From NCBI GenBank assembly GCA_964437815.1, contig CAYTIE010000013.1:1-36675 (forward strand): DNA of 36,675 nt, written 5' to 3'. Below the pieces are notes generated by a model. That model saw only the letters and a list, made by a program, of their open reading frames with translations. It was not told the origin of the DNA and searched no databases. Of the stretch, positions 1-7,696 are shown piece by piece. How positions within the stretch are numbered: position 1 is the stretch's first letter; each line of letters opens with the position of its first letter. The DNA is from Marisimplicoccus sp964437815. Lineage in GTDB: Bacteria; Bacteroidota; Bacteroidia; Flavobacteriales; Flavobacteriaceae. Both the position numbers and the translations under genes were made by a program.

Positions 1-2
1 TG

Positions 3-77
3 TGGGTCATACTGGATTCGAACCAGTGACTTCTACCCTGTCAAGGTAACACTCTAAACCAACTGAGTTAATGACCC
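3..77 (-). tRNA. tRNA-Val, anticodon GAC
   Basis: Read on the minus strand this folds as a complete cloverleaf. The 7-bp acceptor stem is GGGTCAT/ATGACCC, the D arm is ACTC/GAGT with a GTTGG-containing loop, the anticodon stem is TTACC/GGTAG around loop TTGACAG, and the T arm is ACTGG/CCAGT around TTCGAAT. The loop puts GAC at positions 34-36, so it reads Val GTC/GTT codons. The discriminator base is A. The following bases (C, A, then the window edge) do not spell an encoded CCA. No other tRNA is visible next to it within the window. Confidence 0.95.
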
Positions 78-117
78 AATATTTGGCTAAAGTAATAAAA
101 TCTTTATATTTATAAAT

Positions 118-732
118 ATGAGATACCTTACAAAAAAAGACTTTAATAAGATGGAAAAAACCTTTAGGATTAATCTTATTAATTCTTGCACCGGATATAA
201 ATCTGCAAATCTAATTGGGTCAAAATCAGAGTCTGGCATAGAAAATCTTGCAGTATTTAGCTCAGTAACTCATCTAGGAAGTAATCCAGCTATTTTAGGA
301 TATATGTTAAGACCAACAACAATTCCAAGGAATACATATAAGAATATTAAAGAAACGGGGTTTTTTACTGTAAATCACATTACAGAAAATATTATAGAAG
401 ATGCTCATCATACAAGTGCAAAATATCATGAGGATATATCTGAATTCGATAAAACAAAATTAATACCAGAATATAAAGATAAATGGATAGCACCTTATGT
501 TAAAGGTTCACCAGTTCAAATAGGATGTAAATATTTGAACGACTATTTGATTAAGGAAAATGGCACAATATTAGTTGTGGCAGCAATGGAAGCATTATAT
601 TTTAATGATGAATTAATTACTGAAGATGGATGGCTCAGACTTGATAAAGAGAATGTTGTTACAATTAATGGTTGTGATGGTTATGCTCTTCCAAAGTTGA
701 TAAATAGATTTGAATTCCAAAGACCAAAATAA
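118..732 (+). CDS. Flavin reductase family protein (FMN-binding split barrel)
   Basis: A 204-residue protein of the flavin reductase-like FMN-binding split-barrel family. These soluble enzymes bind FMN and usually reduce free flavin with NAD(P)H, or act as small flavin oxidoreductases. Family-like segments are the N-terminal strand with SANLIGSKSESGIENLAVFSS (split as SANLIGSKSE and GIENLAVFSS), the LGSNPAILGYMLRP segment near residues 53-66 where flavin phosphate contacts usually lie, and the NTYKNIKETGFFTVNHI segment around 72-88. The substrate cannot be read from sequence. The O-methyltransferase start codon follows its stop with no gap, so the two are probably co-transcribed. A variant promoter box (TATATTTA, 105-112) lies 5 nt before the ATG. 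Confidence 0.85.
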   Translation: MRYLTKKDFNKMEKTFRINLINSCTGYKSANLIGSKSESGIENLAVFSSVTHLGSNPAILGYMLRPTTIPRNTYKNIKETGFFTVNHITENIIEDAHHTSAKYHEDISEFDKTKLIPEYKDKWIAPYVKGSPVQIGCKYLNDYLIKENGTILVVAAMEALYFNDELITEDGWLRLDKENVVTINGCDGYALPKLINRFEFQRPK

Positions 733-1371
733 ATGGATTTTGTAGACAAAAAGATAATGGATTATGTAATTAATAATTCTGAAGATGAGCCAGAGTTACT
801 TAAAGAATTGACCAAAGAAACTTATCAGAAAATCCTTCAACCAAGAATGCTTAGTGGTCATCCACAAGGAAGGGTTTTAAGTCTTTTATCAAAAATGATT
901 AAACCAAAAAGAGTCTTGGAAATTGGCACCTATACTGGATATGGAACAATATGCCTTGCGGAAGGATTAGCAGATGATGGGAAGATTATTACAATAGACA
1001 AGAATGAAGAGATAATTGATTTTCAAAATAAATATTTTGAAAAAAGTGGATATAGGGAGAAAATTATTCAACTAAATGGTGAAGCATTGGATATAATTGA
1101 AACATTAGATGATAAGTTTGATATTGTATTTCTTGATGCAGATAAAGAGAATTATATTGAGTATTATAAATCTGTATCCAATAAAATAGTTAAGGGAGGT
1201 ATTCTAATCTCTGACAATGTTCTATGGAGTGGAAAAGTACTAGAAGCTACATCAAATGACTTAGAGACTGAGGTCTTAAATAAATTTAATCAACTATTAA
1301 AAAATGATAAAAAATTCGAAACAGTTATTATTCCAATTAGAGATGGAGTTTCAATTTCAAGATTAATTTAA
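733..1371 (+). CDS. SAM-dependent O-methyltransferase (caffeoyl-CoA OMT-like)
   Basis: A 212-residue class I methyltransferase of the O-methyltransferase family 3 type (PF01596-like). The SAM-binding motif I is VLEIGTYTGYGTICLAEGL around residues 56-74, and the family's metal/substrate segment FLDADKENYIEYY lies near 134-146, followed by GGILISDNVLWSGKV. Such enzymes methylate hydroxyl groups of small catechol-like molecules with divalent metal. The natural substrate in Bacteroidota is generally unknown and cannot be inferred here. The gene begins immediately after the flavin reductase stop codon. Its last 9 nt overlap the last 9 nt of the convergent tatA gene, leaving no room for a separate terminator. 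Confidence 0.88.
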   Translation: MDFVDKKIMDYVINNSEDEPELLKELTKETYQKILQPRMLSGHPQGRVLSLLSKMIKPKRVLEIGTYTGYGTICLAEGLADDGKIITIDKNEEIIDFQNKYFEKSGYREKIIQLNGEALDIIETLDDKFDIVFLDADKENYIEYYKSVSNKIVKGGILISDNVLWSGKVLEATSNDLETEVLNKFNQLLKNDKKFETVIIPIRDGVSISRLI

Positions 1372-1638
1372 ATCTCTTTTTATAGAGTCAGCAATGCTAT
1401 CTAAGTCTTTTTTAATATCACCAACACTATCATTAATTCCACTAGATATATTATCTGATGGATCTTTAAATTTTGTGCTTTTTTGAATTTCAGATTTTAT
1501 CTCATTAGTGGCCTGCCTAACCTTTGTCATTCCCTTAGCTAAACCTCTAGCAATTGAAGGAATTTTATCAGATCCAAAAACAAGCAGAACTATAAAAAAA
1601 ACAAAAACTAATTCTGCACCACTTATAAATAGTATCAT
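1363..1638 (-). CDS. tatA: Twin-arginine translocase TatA/TatE family subunit
   Basis: A 91-residue small membrane protein with the TatA plan. There is a short N-terminal periplasmic tip, one transmembrane helix (residues about 5-22, ELVFVFFIVLLVFGSDKIP), the FG hinge, then the amphipathic helix (IARGLAKGMTKVRQATNEIK) and a charged, low-complexity cytoplasmic tail. TatA forms the pore-like assembly that exports folded proteins with TatC. No tatC is in this window. It is the last gene of a minus-strand cluster, 17 nt after the preceding gene, and has its own promoter-like box upstream (1647-1654). TatA and TatB cannot be separated firmly by sequence, but one TatA-like subunit is normal in this phylum. 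Confidence 0.9.
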   Translation of the reverse strand: MILFISGAELVFVFFIVLLVFGSDKIPSIARGLAKGMTKVRQATNEIKSEIQKSTKFKDPSDNISSGINDSVGDIKKDLDSIADSIKRDLN

Positions 1639-1646
1639 ATTAATAT

Positions 1647-1654
1647 CAAATCTA
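1647..1654 (-). promoter_or_regulatory. Predicted -7 promoter box (TAGATTTG) of tatA
   Basis: On the minus strand TAGATTTG matches the Bacteroidota -7 consensus TAnnTTTG. A TTTC sits 19 nt upstream as a possible -33 element, inside the 3' end of the preceding gene. The tatA ATG follows after 8 nt, so the transcript would be leaderless or nearly so. This is inferred from pattern and position only. Confidence 0.45.
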
Positions 1655-1655
1655 A

Positions 1656-2435
1656 TTAATTATTTAACCTCTTGAAATTTTTTTTTAAATATTCTAAAAC
1701 TAATGAATGATTACCAGCATTAAAGTTGTCTTTTAAAGGATAATTTTGGACTGCTGAACTAACAAAATCATGAATTTCGTTTTCTTCTATATTAAATTCA
1801 TCAATAAAATATTTCTTTCCATAAAATGTTATTATTCGATCAATAAGGTTTAATTCTGATACATACTTAATTTCTTTTCTTTTCAAATTATAATACCCAG
1901 AAATAGCTTTGTAAAGAACGTCTATATCCATTCCACCAGTTAGGGGCATCAAAAAAAACATTTTTGCAATTTCCTTATCTGTAAATATCCTTTCTTTTCT
2001 AACTCCTTTAAAACCAGGAATTCCAAAATCATCAAAATTATATTCTTCTGAAATACCAGAATTTCTTAAATCATTTAAAACATTACCTGAAAGACCACTA
2101 GACGTCACTATAACTTCATCCAATTCATTTACAAATTCATCTAAAAATATGTTTAATAATACTGAATCAAATAACTCTTTATTTAATATTATCTTCTTCC
2201 TAGCAAATTGGATTCCAGAAATCACAATCTCATCATTTAGACTTGCTTTAATCTCAAACCTACCATCAGAATTTGTAATTGTAGCTTCTCCATTTGAGTT
2301 GTTTATAACATGGATTCCCTCAATAGAAAGATTTTCATTATTCCTAATGTATCCTTCAATTATTTTTTCTTGAATATCTTGAGAAAATAAAAATCCAGTA
2401 AAAAAAAGTGAAACTATTGTAATATGAACTTTCAT
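1656..2435 (-). CDS. Secreted CarboxypepD_reg-like domain protein, copy 2
   Basis: A 259-residue predicted exported protein. It has a Sec signal peptide (residues 1-18, hydrophobic core ending FLFSQ). A carboxypeptidase-regulatory-like beta-sandwich follows (about 25-110: EGYIRNNENLSIEGIHVINN, then NSDGRFEIKASLNDEIVISGIQF), then ELDEVIVTSSG near 105-115. That last segment resembles the TonB-box/plug-entry segment of SusC/TonB-dependent receptors, but no beta-barrel follows. The remaining 140 residues are charged and unfamiliar. It is paralogous to the upstream gene, which it overlaps by 4 nt (ATGA), so the pair is translationally linked. The exact role is unknown. An envelope-associated accessory protein is the most that can be inferred. 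Confidence 0.75.
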   Translation of the reverse strand: MKVHITIVSLFFTGFLFSQDIQEKIIEGYIRNNENLSIEGIHVINNSNGEATITNSDGRFEIKASLNDEIVISGIQFARKKIILNKELFDSVLLNIFLDEFVNELDEVIVTSSGLSGNVLNDLRNSGISEEYNFDDFGIPGFKGVRKERIFTDKEIAKMFFLMPLTGGMDIDVLYKAISGYYNLKRKEIKYVSELNLIDRIITFYGKKYFIDEFNIEENEIHDFVSSAVQNYPLKDNFNAGNHSLVLEYLKKNFKRLNN

Positions 2436-3154
2436 TCATTAATTTCTTTATATCTAATACTTTCATTTAAAAGGAAATCAATTAATAAAAATTGATTTTT
2501 TTCAAGAAGAATATCTACTGCATTTGGCTTTGTATCTATATAGTTTAAAAAGTCATTGATTTGAGATGAAGAAAGAAGTAGACTTTCAATAAAAAAATCA
2601 TCATCAAATAAATATGGTATAACTTCACTTGCTATAAGATTTTGTTTCTCTTCCTCAGATTTGGAATCAACAATTGTTTTTAAAAGCCTAAATATATTTA
2701 CAAAATCTAAACCATATTTTAATTGTCTAGTTTCAGTTAAAGGATTTTCAATTTTTGTTGATTTATCAGCAACATAATCAAAACCTTTAAATTCTTCTTC
2801 TTTTAGATCAAGAAACTTTTCGGTATTATCAGGTGTTATAACAACCTCATCTAATTCCCGTATTCTTTCATTTATTTGTATAGTTAATCTTTTATTTTTA
2901 ATGATCTCATCAGTTATTCTAACTGTTCTAATAATATATTGAACTGAAGAAAAAATAATTTCATCTCCTTCTTTTGCATAAATTTGAAATTCTCCTAGAT
3001 CATCTGTAATTGTTGTACTTTGAGAAGTATTATTTATAACATTTGCAGCTACAACATTTATATTTCTATAAATTACTTTTCCTTGAATTAATTGTCTATC
3101 TTGAGTATACCCGAATTGAAATAAAAGAAAGAGGAATAGAACTTTTTTTTTCAT
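2432..3154 (-). CDS. Secreted CarboxypepD_reg-like domain protein, copy 1
   Basis: A 240-residue predicted exported protein. It has a signal peptide (residues 1-17, FLFLLFQFGYTQ) and one CarboxypepD_reg-like domain (about 22-105: QGKVIYRNINVVAANVINN, then TDDLGEFQIYAKEGDEIIFSS). RELDEVVITPDN follows near residues 98-109, echoing the LDEVVVT segment that begins the plug of SusC-type receptors. There is no barrel. The C-terminal half is acidic and helical with no recognised motif. Layout and sequence show a tandem duplicate of the following gene, now well diverged. It starts 15 nt after yaaA and probably belongs to the same transcript. Confidence 0.75.
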   Translation of the reverse strand: MKKKVLFLFLLFQFGYTQDRQLIQGKVIYRNINVVAANVINNTSQSTTITDDLGEFQIYAKEGDEIIFSSVQYIIRTVRITDEIIKNKRLTIQINERIRELDEVVITPDNTEKFLDLKEEEFKGFDYVADKSTKIENPLTETRQLKYGLDFVNIFRLLKTIVDSKSEEEKQNLIASEVIPYLFDDDFFIESLLLSSSQINDFLNYIDTKPNAVDILLEKNQFLLIDFLLNESIRYKEINE

Positions 3155-3169
3155 AATGAATTATACTTA

Positions 3170-3925
3170 TTATCTAATAAATACAGGTTTTAACTCGTCA
3201 GTTGTGTCTTTCTTACTATACGAATAACCACCATAGTCAAAACTTAGAATCTCATTTACTGATTTGACATCGTTATCAATTACAAATCTTGACATTAATC
3301 CTCTTGCCTTTTTAGCATAGAAAGAAATAATTTTAAGAGTACCATTCTTAAAATCTTTAAACTGAGGGGAAATAATTTTATTTGATATCTCTTTGGAATT
3401 TAGTACAGAAAAGTATTCATTGCTAGCGAGATTTAGTATTATTTCATCTTCTTCAAGTTCACTATTAAGTTGATTAGTAACCTTAGTTGTCCAAAAGTCA
3501 TATAGATTTTTATTCCCATTTATTGAAAATTTTGTTCCCATCTCTAGTCTATAGGGTTTAATATGGTCAAAAGGCATCAAAATTCCATAAAGACCAGATA
3601 AAATCCTAATTACATCATTAACTAATTGATGTTTCTTATGATCTAAACTATTAATATCAAGCCCATCATAAACATCTCCATTAAAAGCAAAAATTGCTTG
3701 TTTAGAATGGTTAGAATCCTTAGCAAAATCTTGATTCCTAGTCCAGTTTAACTCTCCTAGTTTAGATGAAATTCCCATTAAACTACATAATGATTCAATT
3801 GATTCTTTCTTTATCTCACTATTTATTTTTATTGCATCATTATTAAATAATGGCTTAGAATTAATTGATGTTTGAACTTTATCCTCAAAGTTCAATGACT
3901 TAGCTGGTGATATTAGAATTTTCAT
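3170..3925 (-). CDS. yaaA: Peroxide stress protein YaaA (DUF328/UPF0246)
   Basis: A 251-residue full-length member of the YaaA family. The diagnostic N-terminus MKILISPAKSLNFE is present, as are QAIFAFNGDVYDGLD (about 75-90), RILSGLYGILMPFDHIKPYRLEMGTK (split: RILSGLYGILMPFD, HIKPYRLEMGTK; about 107-132) and the C-terminal FYAKKARGLMSRFVI and FDYGGYSYS segments. In E. coli YaaA limits free iron and Fenton damage during peroxide stress and binds DNA. That role is transferred by family and not shown here. The gene follows the pseudouridine synthase by 13 nt and has a promoter-like box across that gene's stop codon (3934-3941). Confidence 0.93.
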   Translation of the reverse strand: MKILISPAKSLNFEDKVQTSINSKPLFNNDAIKINSEIKKESIESLCSLMGISSKLGELNWTRNQDFAKDSNHSKQAIFAFNGDVYDGLDINSLDHKKHQLVNDVIRILSGLYGILMPFDHIKPYRLEMGTKFSINGNKNLYDFWTTKVTNQLNSELEEDEIILNLASNEYFSVLNSKEISNKIISPQFKDFKNGTLKIISFYAKKARGLMSRFVIDNDVKSVNEILSFDYGGYSYSKKDTTDELKPVFIR

Positions 3926-3933
3926 ATTTTATT

Positions 3934-3941
3934 CAAATTTA
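3934..3941 (-). promoter_or_regulatory. Predicted internal -7 promoter box (TAAATTTG) of yaaA
   Basis: TAAATTTG on the minus strand is an exact TAnnTTTG match overlapping the stop codon of the upstream pseudouridine synthase. TTTA lies 19 nt further upstream as a possible -33 element. The yaaA ATG is 8 nt downstream. This would let yaaA be transcribed independently of the PASTA/rluD promoter. Inference from motif and spacing. Confidence 0.42.
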
Positions 3942-4970
3942 TAATTTTTTATGTTTAGAATAAAGCTCCCATTTATCAATTACTTGACTTATGTCATTTG
4001 GGATCTTTGAATCAAAAGAAATATTTTTTTTGGTTTCTGGATGAATAAAACCTATAGTTTTAGCATGAAGAGCTTGTCTTGGGAGAATTTCAAAACAATT
4101 TTCAACAAACTGTTTATACTTTGAAAAAACCGTTCCTTTTAGAATTTTATCTCCTCCATACCTTCCATCACTAAACAAAACATGTCCTAAATATTTCATG
4201 TGGACTCTAATTTGATGAGTTCTTCCAGTTTTTAACCTACAGCTAACCAAAGTAACATATCCAAACCTTTTTATTACCTTGTAATTAGTTATAGCCTCTT
4301 TACCACCATCTCTATCTGTATAGACAATCATTTGCAATCTATTTTTTGGATTTCTCCCGATTGGAGCATTAATTTCTCCTGAATCGTTCTTAATATCTCC
4401 CCAAACTAATGCATAATATTCTCTTTCAACTGTTTTATTAAAAAATTGCTTAGCCAGTAATGTCATGGCCTTTTCAGTTTTTGCAATGACTATTAAACCT
4501 GAAGTATCTTTGTCAATCCTGTGAACTAAGCCGGGTCTATCAGATGAGTTTATTGGAAGATTTTTAAAGTGATATAAAAGACCATTAATTAAAGTCCCTG
4601 AATAATTTCCATGACCAGGATGAACAACAAGACCTGGAGGTTTATTAATTATTATTATTGATTCATCCTCAAAAACTATATTTAAATCAATATTTTCAGG
4701 AGTTAAAAGATTTTCATAAGGTGGGTGAGTAAATAAGATTTTTATTTTATCTCCTCTTTTAACCTTATAACTTGATTTAACTGGATTCTCATTGACTCTA
4801 ATATACCCATCCTTTGCAGCTTTCTGAATTTTATTTCTTGTAGCATTTTCAATCCTATTCATTAAAAATTTATCAATTCTTAATGGTTCTTGTCCTTTAT
4901 CTACATCAAATGAAAAGTGTTCATGAAGTTCCTGATCAAATTCAGTTTCTTTGACTTTATTTTTTTCCAT
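3939..4970 (-). CDS. rluD: RluA-family 23S rRNA pseudouridine synthase (RluD-like)
   Basis: A 343-residue RluA-family enzyme that isomerises uridine to pseudouridine in large-subunit rRNA. An N-terminal S4 RNA-binding domain (about residues 30-90: RIDKFLMNRIENATRNKIQK and KRGDKIKI) is followed by the catalytic domain with IIINKPPGLVVHPGHGNYSG, the catalytic-Asp motif HRIDKDTSGLIVIAKT near residue 150, RLKTGRTHQIRVHMKYLGHV, and the ILPRQALHAKTIGF C-terminal signature. RluD-like target positions (U1911/1915/1917 in E. coli numbering) are likely but not proven. I start at the ATG at 4970. A TTG two codons earlier is in frame but gives no extra domain. The 5' end overlaps the PASTA gene by 14 nt. 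Confidence 0.92.
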   Translation of the reverse strand: MEKNKVKETEFDQELHEHFSFDVDKGQEPLRIDKFLMNRIENATRNKIQKAAKDGYIRVNENPVKSSYKVKRGDKIKILFTHPPYENLLTPENIDLNIVFEDESIIIINKPPGLVVHPGHGNYSGTLINGLLYHFKNLPINSSDRPGLVHRIDKDTSGLIVIAKTEKAMTLLAKQFFNKTVEREYYALVWGDIKNDSGEINAPIGRNPKNRLQMIVYTDRDGGKEAITNYKVIKRFGYVTLVSCRLKTGRTHQIRVHMKYLGHVLFSDGRYGGDKILKGTVFSKYKQFVENCFEILPRQALHAKTIGFIHPETKKNISFDSKIPNDISQVIDKWELYSKHKKL

Positions 4971-5547
4971 TACCAAGGATTAATTCTAGTTTAGAACCTT
5001 TTGATAAAGCATCACCAACATTAATTTTTTCTCCATTATATAGAACCTCTAAAACCATATCCTTACCTATATTATCTATATACTGAAAACCAGAAACTTT
5101 GAAGCCAAGCGCATTAAGAATTGATTCTGCATTCCTTTTTGTTATTTGAATAACATTTGGGATTGAAACTTTTTGATAGTCAGAAGGGTTAACATTTAAA
5201 TATATCTTTCTATTTTTCTTTACAGATTCTCCCGCACCTGGAATTTGAGATAATATTGAGTTAATAGGTATTCCCGAGAAATATTTTGAGGAATCTAAAA
5301 CCTCAGATTTTAATTTTTTCTTTTTTAAAGTTTTATGTGCATCATCTAGACTAAGGCCCCTTAGATTAGGTACTTCAATATATCTATTATGTTTAGTATA
5401 AAATTTCACTGAAGTAAAGACAAGATAGAATATTATAAATACCAGTATAGCAGAAGCAAACAGATGCTTAAATATAGAATTACTTTTCAATAGTTTAAAA
5501 TACTCTCTTAATATTGCTTTAATAATATTTATAATTTTTTTCTTCAT
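4957..5547 (-). CDS. Membrane-anchored PASTA domain protein
   Basis: A 196-residue protein with a short basic cytoplasmic N-terminus, one transmembrane helix (about 27-49, LFASAILVFIIFYLVFTSVK) and a periplasmic part with two PASTA repeats. Repeat 1 is about 57-122 (EVPNLRGLSLDDAHKTLKKK, then LSQIPGAGESVKKNRKIYLNVN) and repeat 2 about 127-194 (SIPNVIQITKRNAESILNALG, written in parts, ending SKGSKLELILGNG). PASTA domains bind peptidoglycan stem peptides or beta-lactams in Ser/Thr kinases and penicillin-binding proteins. Here there is no kinase or transpeptidase domain. It sits next to the divergent ddl gene and overlaps the rluD-like gene, a pairing common in Flavobacteriia. A role in wall sensing or assembly is only inference. 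Confidence 0.88.
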   Translation of the reverse strand: MKKKIINIIKAILREYFKLLKSNSIFKHLFASAILVFIIFYLVFTSVKFYTKHNRYIEVPNLRGLSLDDAHKTLKKKKLKSEVLDSSKYFSGIPINSILSQIPGAGESVKKNRKIYLNVNPSDYQKVSIPNVIQITKRNAESILNALGFKVSGFQYIDNIGKDMVLEVLYNGEKINVGDALSKGSKLELILGNGKK

Positions 5548-5632
5548 CTAAATAGCTGTTTTTTAAAATAAATAATTAAATATATTAGAGTAAATATACT
5601 AAACACATTAATTTTCTTTTATTATAATGAAG

Positions 5633-5640
5633 TACATTTG
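5633..5640 (+). promoter_or_regulatory. Predicted -7 promoter box (TACATTTG) of ddl
   Basis: TACATTTG matches TAnnTTTG exactly and ends 6 nt before the ddl ATG at 5647. Because the box includes the in-frame TTG at 5638, it argues that TTG is promoter and not start codon. No clear -33 TTTG is visible; the T-rich stretch at 5612-5620 is the closest. The 5548-5646 gap also serves the divergent PASTA gene, which has only a 7/8 variant (TATATTTA). Confidence 0.55.
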
Positions 5641-5646
5641 CAAAAT

Positions 5647-6621
5647 ATGAAGAAGAATATTGGTATAGCATACGGTGGATATTCATCAGAATATGAGATT
5701 TCTATCAAAAGTGGTGAATTTATTTATGAGATTTTAAATAAGAATCCGGAGTGGAATGTATATCGAATTTTAATATCAAAAGGAAATACATCAGTTCTAT
5801 TATCAGATGATAAAATTATAAAGATTAATCAAGATGACTTTAGTTTTGAATATGATAAAAATAAAATAGAATTTGATGCCATATACAATATAATTCATGG
5901 TTCACCAGGTGAAACAGGAAAATTTTCATCATTATTAGAACGTATCGGTATTCCACAAACTTCTTGTAGTTCTAAAATATGTAAACTTACTTTTGACAAG
6001 CATGAATATGTTAAATTTATTAATTCACTTAATTTAAAAACAGCTAAACAATTCTTTATAAAAAAAGGAGAAGAATATAATGTTGATGATATAATTGAGA
6101 AGACTGATATTCCATGCTTTGTTAAACCAAATAAATCAGGGAGTAGTTTTGGAATATCTAAGGTCACAAATAAAGATTATTTAAATGAAAAAATAAACTA
6201 TGCTTTTCAAGAAGATGATGAAGTTCTAGTAGAATCATTTCTTGATGGTAAAGAAGTATCTGTTGGTGTAATTAATATAGATGGGAAAAGAACTATTTTA
6301 CCTATTACTGAAATAATAAGTAAAAATGAATTCTTTGATTTTGATGCTAAATATAATGGTGAATCAGATGAAATTACCCCAGCAGAACTAACAAGAAATG
6401 AATTAAATGATATTCATAAAATGATTAATACTATTTATGATAAGATTAATCTATCTGGAATAACTAGATCTGAGATAATTTTAGTTCATGGGATTCCTCA
6501 CCTTCTAGAAACTAATACAATTCCAGGATTTACTAAACAGAGTATAGTCCCACAACAAATTAAAGCCGCAGGACTATCAATTAATGAGATCATTGAAAGT
6601 CAAATTAAGTCTTTACTTTAA
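5647..6621 (+). CDS. ddl: D-alanine--D-alanine ligase
   Basis: A 324-residue ATP-grasp enzyme that joins two D-Ala for peptidoglycan precursors. The N-terminal domain begins KKNIGIAYGGYSSEYEIS and has the HG-loop IIHGSPGETGKFSSLLE near residues 80-97. The ATP-grasp core shows PCFVKPNKSGSSFGISKV (about 155-172), the segment DGKEVSVGVINIDGK, and the C-terminal metal/D-Ala2 motif LLETNTIPGFTKQSIVPQQ (about 289-307). The loop reads GETG where many Ddl have GEDG. I place the start at ATG 5647 and not the TTG at 5638, because the latter is inside a promoter box. coaD follows 21 nt later with a possible promoter of its own. Confidence 0.95.
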   Translation: MKKNIGIAYGGYSSEYEISIKSGEFIYEILNKNPEWNVYRILISKGNTSVLLSDDKIIKINQDDFSFEYDKNKIEFDAIYNIIHGSPGETGKFSSLLERIGIPQTSCSSKICKLTFDKHEYVKFINSLNLKTAKQFFIKKGEEYNVDDIIEKTDIPCFVKPNKSGSSFGISKVTNKDYLNEKINYAFQEDDEVLVESFLDGKEVSVGVINIDGKRTILPITEIISKNEFFDFDAKYNGESDEITPAELTRNELNDIHKMINTIYDKINLSGITRSEIILVHGIPHLLETNTIPGFTKQSIVPQQIKAAGLSINEIIESQIKSLL

Positions 6622-6631
6622 TAATTATAAT

Positions 6632-6639
6632 TACATTTA
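6632..6639 (+). promoter_or_regulatory. Possible variant -7 box (TACATTTA) of coaD
   Basis: TACATTTA differs from TAnnTTTG only in the last base and sits 3 nt before the coaD ATG in the short ddl-coaD gap. The same last-base A variant occurs before several other starts in this window (105-112, 19719-19726), which mildly supports it. Read-through from ddl is an equally good explanation for coaD expression. Confidence 0.3.
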
Positions 6640-6642
6640 GAT

Positions 6643-7098
6643 ATGAAAACAGCAATTTTTCCAGGTTCTTTTGATCCAATTACGCTAGGACATCAAGATA
6701 TAATTGAAAAAAGTTTAAATCTTTTTGATTCTGTAATAATTGGTATTGGGCAAAACACTGAAAAAAAATATATGTTTTCTGCTGAGAAAAGAAAACAATT
6801 TGTTGAAAATACTTTTAAATCTAACAATAATATTGAAGTAAAGATATATGATGGATTAACAGTTGATTTTTGTAAAAAAAATAATGCTCATTTTATTATT
6901 AGAGGATTAAGAAATGTCTCAGACTTTGAATTTGAAAAAACTATAGCCCTTATAAATAGAAAGTTAAGTGGGATTGAAACTGTGTTTTTGTTAACTTCAG
7001 CTAAAAACTCTTATATAAGTAGTGGAATTGTTAGAGAGCTTATAAAGAATAAAAAAGATTACAGCTTGCTAATTCCAAAAGGACTTGACCTTAAATAA
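6643..7098 (+). CDS. coaD: Pantetheine-phosphate adenylyltransferase
   Basis: A 151-residue enzyme catalysing ATP + 4'-phosphopantetheine to dephospho-CoA, the fourth step of CoA synthesis. The nucleotidyltransferase motif is KTAIFPGSFDPITLGHQDII at the N-terminus (T/HxGH type, here TLGH), the pantetheine-binding RGLRNVSDFEFEKTIALINR lies near residues 87-106, and the C-terminal ISSGIVRELI (about 125-134) corresponds to the ISSxxVR motif. It is slightly shorter than the common 155-165 residues but no motif is missing. The last 8 nt overlap the convergent Nudix gene. Confidence 0.96.
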   Translation: MKTAIFPGSFDPITLGHQDIIEKSLNLFDSVIIGIGQNTEKKYMFSAEKRKQFVENTFKSNNNIEVKIYDGLTVDFCKKNNAHFIIRGLRNVSDFEFEKTIALINRKLSGIETVFLLTSAKNSYISSGIVRELIKNKKDYSLLIPKGLDLK

Positions 7099-7687
7099 CT
7101 TTCTGAACTATTCCTTTAATATTCTCATATGCATTTTCAAGGATTTCAGGAATTCTTTTTTTTGAAATCCATTCAACTGATGTTATTCCTTCTTCTTCTT
7201 GTGGAAACAAATCTCCCTTATAATCTGATTTCATTTCAAACCAATAGGTTCTTTTTAATCTATAATTCTTCCCATTATTAAAAAGATGAAATGTTTCACC
7301 TATTTTTTTTATTACAATCAAATCCGCCAAGCCAGTCTCTTCCTTGACTTCCCTTTGAGCAGCTTCAATTATCAGTTCATTTTTCTCAATACCCCCTTTA
7401 GGTAAATCCCATCTATTTTTTCTGTATATAAATAAAAGTTTATCATCACTTCTATGAACTAATCCTCCCGCAGCATCTTTAATTGGAAACTTTTTCGTAA
7501 AAATTTCCCAAAGCTTTTTGATATTCTTGTGATATATATATACAGATTTTGTTTTCTTAGACTTTATAGCCTTTAAAATCTGATTTTTACTAGAAAATTT
7601 AATGTGTATAAGCGGTTTAGAATCAGATGACTTTATAATTTTTGAAGTAAGAATTAATGGCTTTTGATTAAAAAAAACTTTATACAT
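7091..7687 (-). CDS. Nudix hydrolase
   Basis: A 198-residue protein with a non-catalytic N-terminal region of about 75 residues and a C-terminal Nudix domain. The Nudix box GGIEKNELIIEAAQREVKEETGL (positions about 97-119; key residues G97/G98, E107, R111-E112, E115-E116, G118) matches Gx5Ex7REUxEExGU and binds Mg2+ for hydrolysis of a nucleoside-diphosphate-linked substrate. Flanking strands AAGGLVHRSDDKLLFIYR and WDLPKGG are typical of housecleaning or Ap4A-type enzymes; the substrate cannot be read. This two-part arrangement beside pyrE is common in Flavobacteriia. The start codon lies only 9 nt from the divergent pyrE start and overlaps the pyrE promoter box. Confidence 0.9.
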   Translation of the reverse strand: MYKVFFNQKPLILTSKIIKSSDSKPLIHIKFSSKNQILKAIKSKKTKSVYIYHKNIKKLWEIFTKKFPIKDAAGGLVHRSDDKLLFIYRKNRWDLPKGGIEKNELIIEAAQREVKEETGLADLIVIKKIGETFHLFNNGKNYRLKRTYWFEMKSDYKGDLFPQEEEGITSVEWISKKRIPEILENAYENIKGIVQKVI

Positions 7688-7690
7688 TTG
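7683..7690 (+). promoter_or_regulatory. Predicted -7 promoter box (TACATTTG) of pyrE
   Basis: TACATTTG is an exact TAnnTTTG match 6 nt before the pyrE ATG at 7697, with TTTTG at 7662-7666 upstream (16-nt spacer, slightly short). The box overlaps the first codons of the divergent Nudix gene, so the promoter lies inside that coding sequence. Its position decides the pyrE start at 7697 over an in-frame ATG at 7664. Confidence 0.6.
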
Positions 7691-7696
7691 CTTAGT

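Noticed and set aside
2149..2373. Plus-strand ORF of 74 codons
   Set aside because: Antisense to the CarboxypepD_reg-like gene, low-complexity Ile/Phe/Ser translation and no family resemblance; a shadow of AT-rich coding sequence.
5638..5646. TTG as start of ddl
   Set aside because: The TTG is part of an exact TAnnTTTG promoter box and homologues start at the MKKNIGIAYGG methionine at 5647.
7664..7696. Upstream ATG for pyrE
   Set aside because: It would place the promoter box inside the gene and add a tail overlapping the Nudix start; the ATG at 7697 fits the conserved N-terminus.
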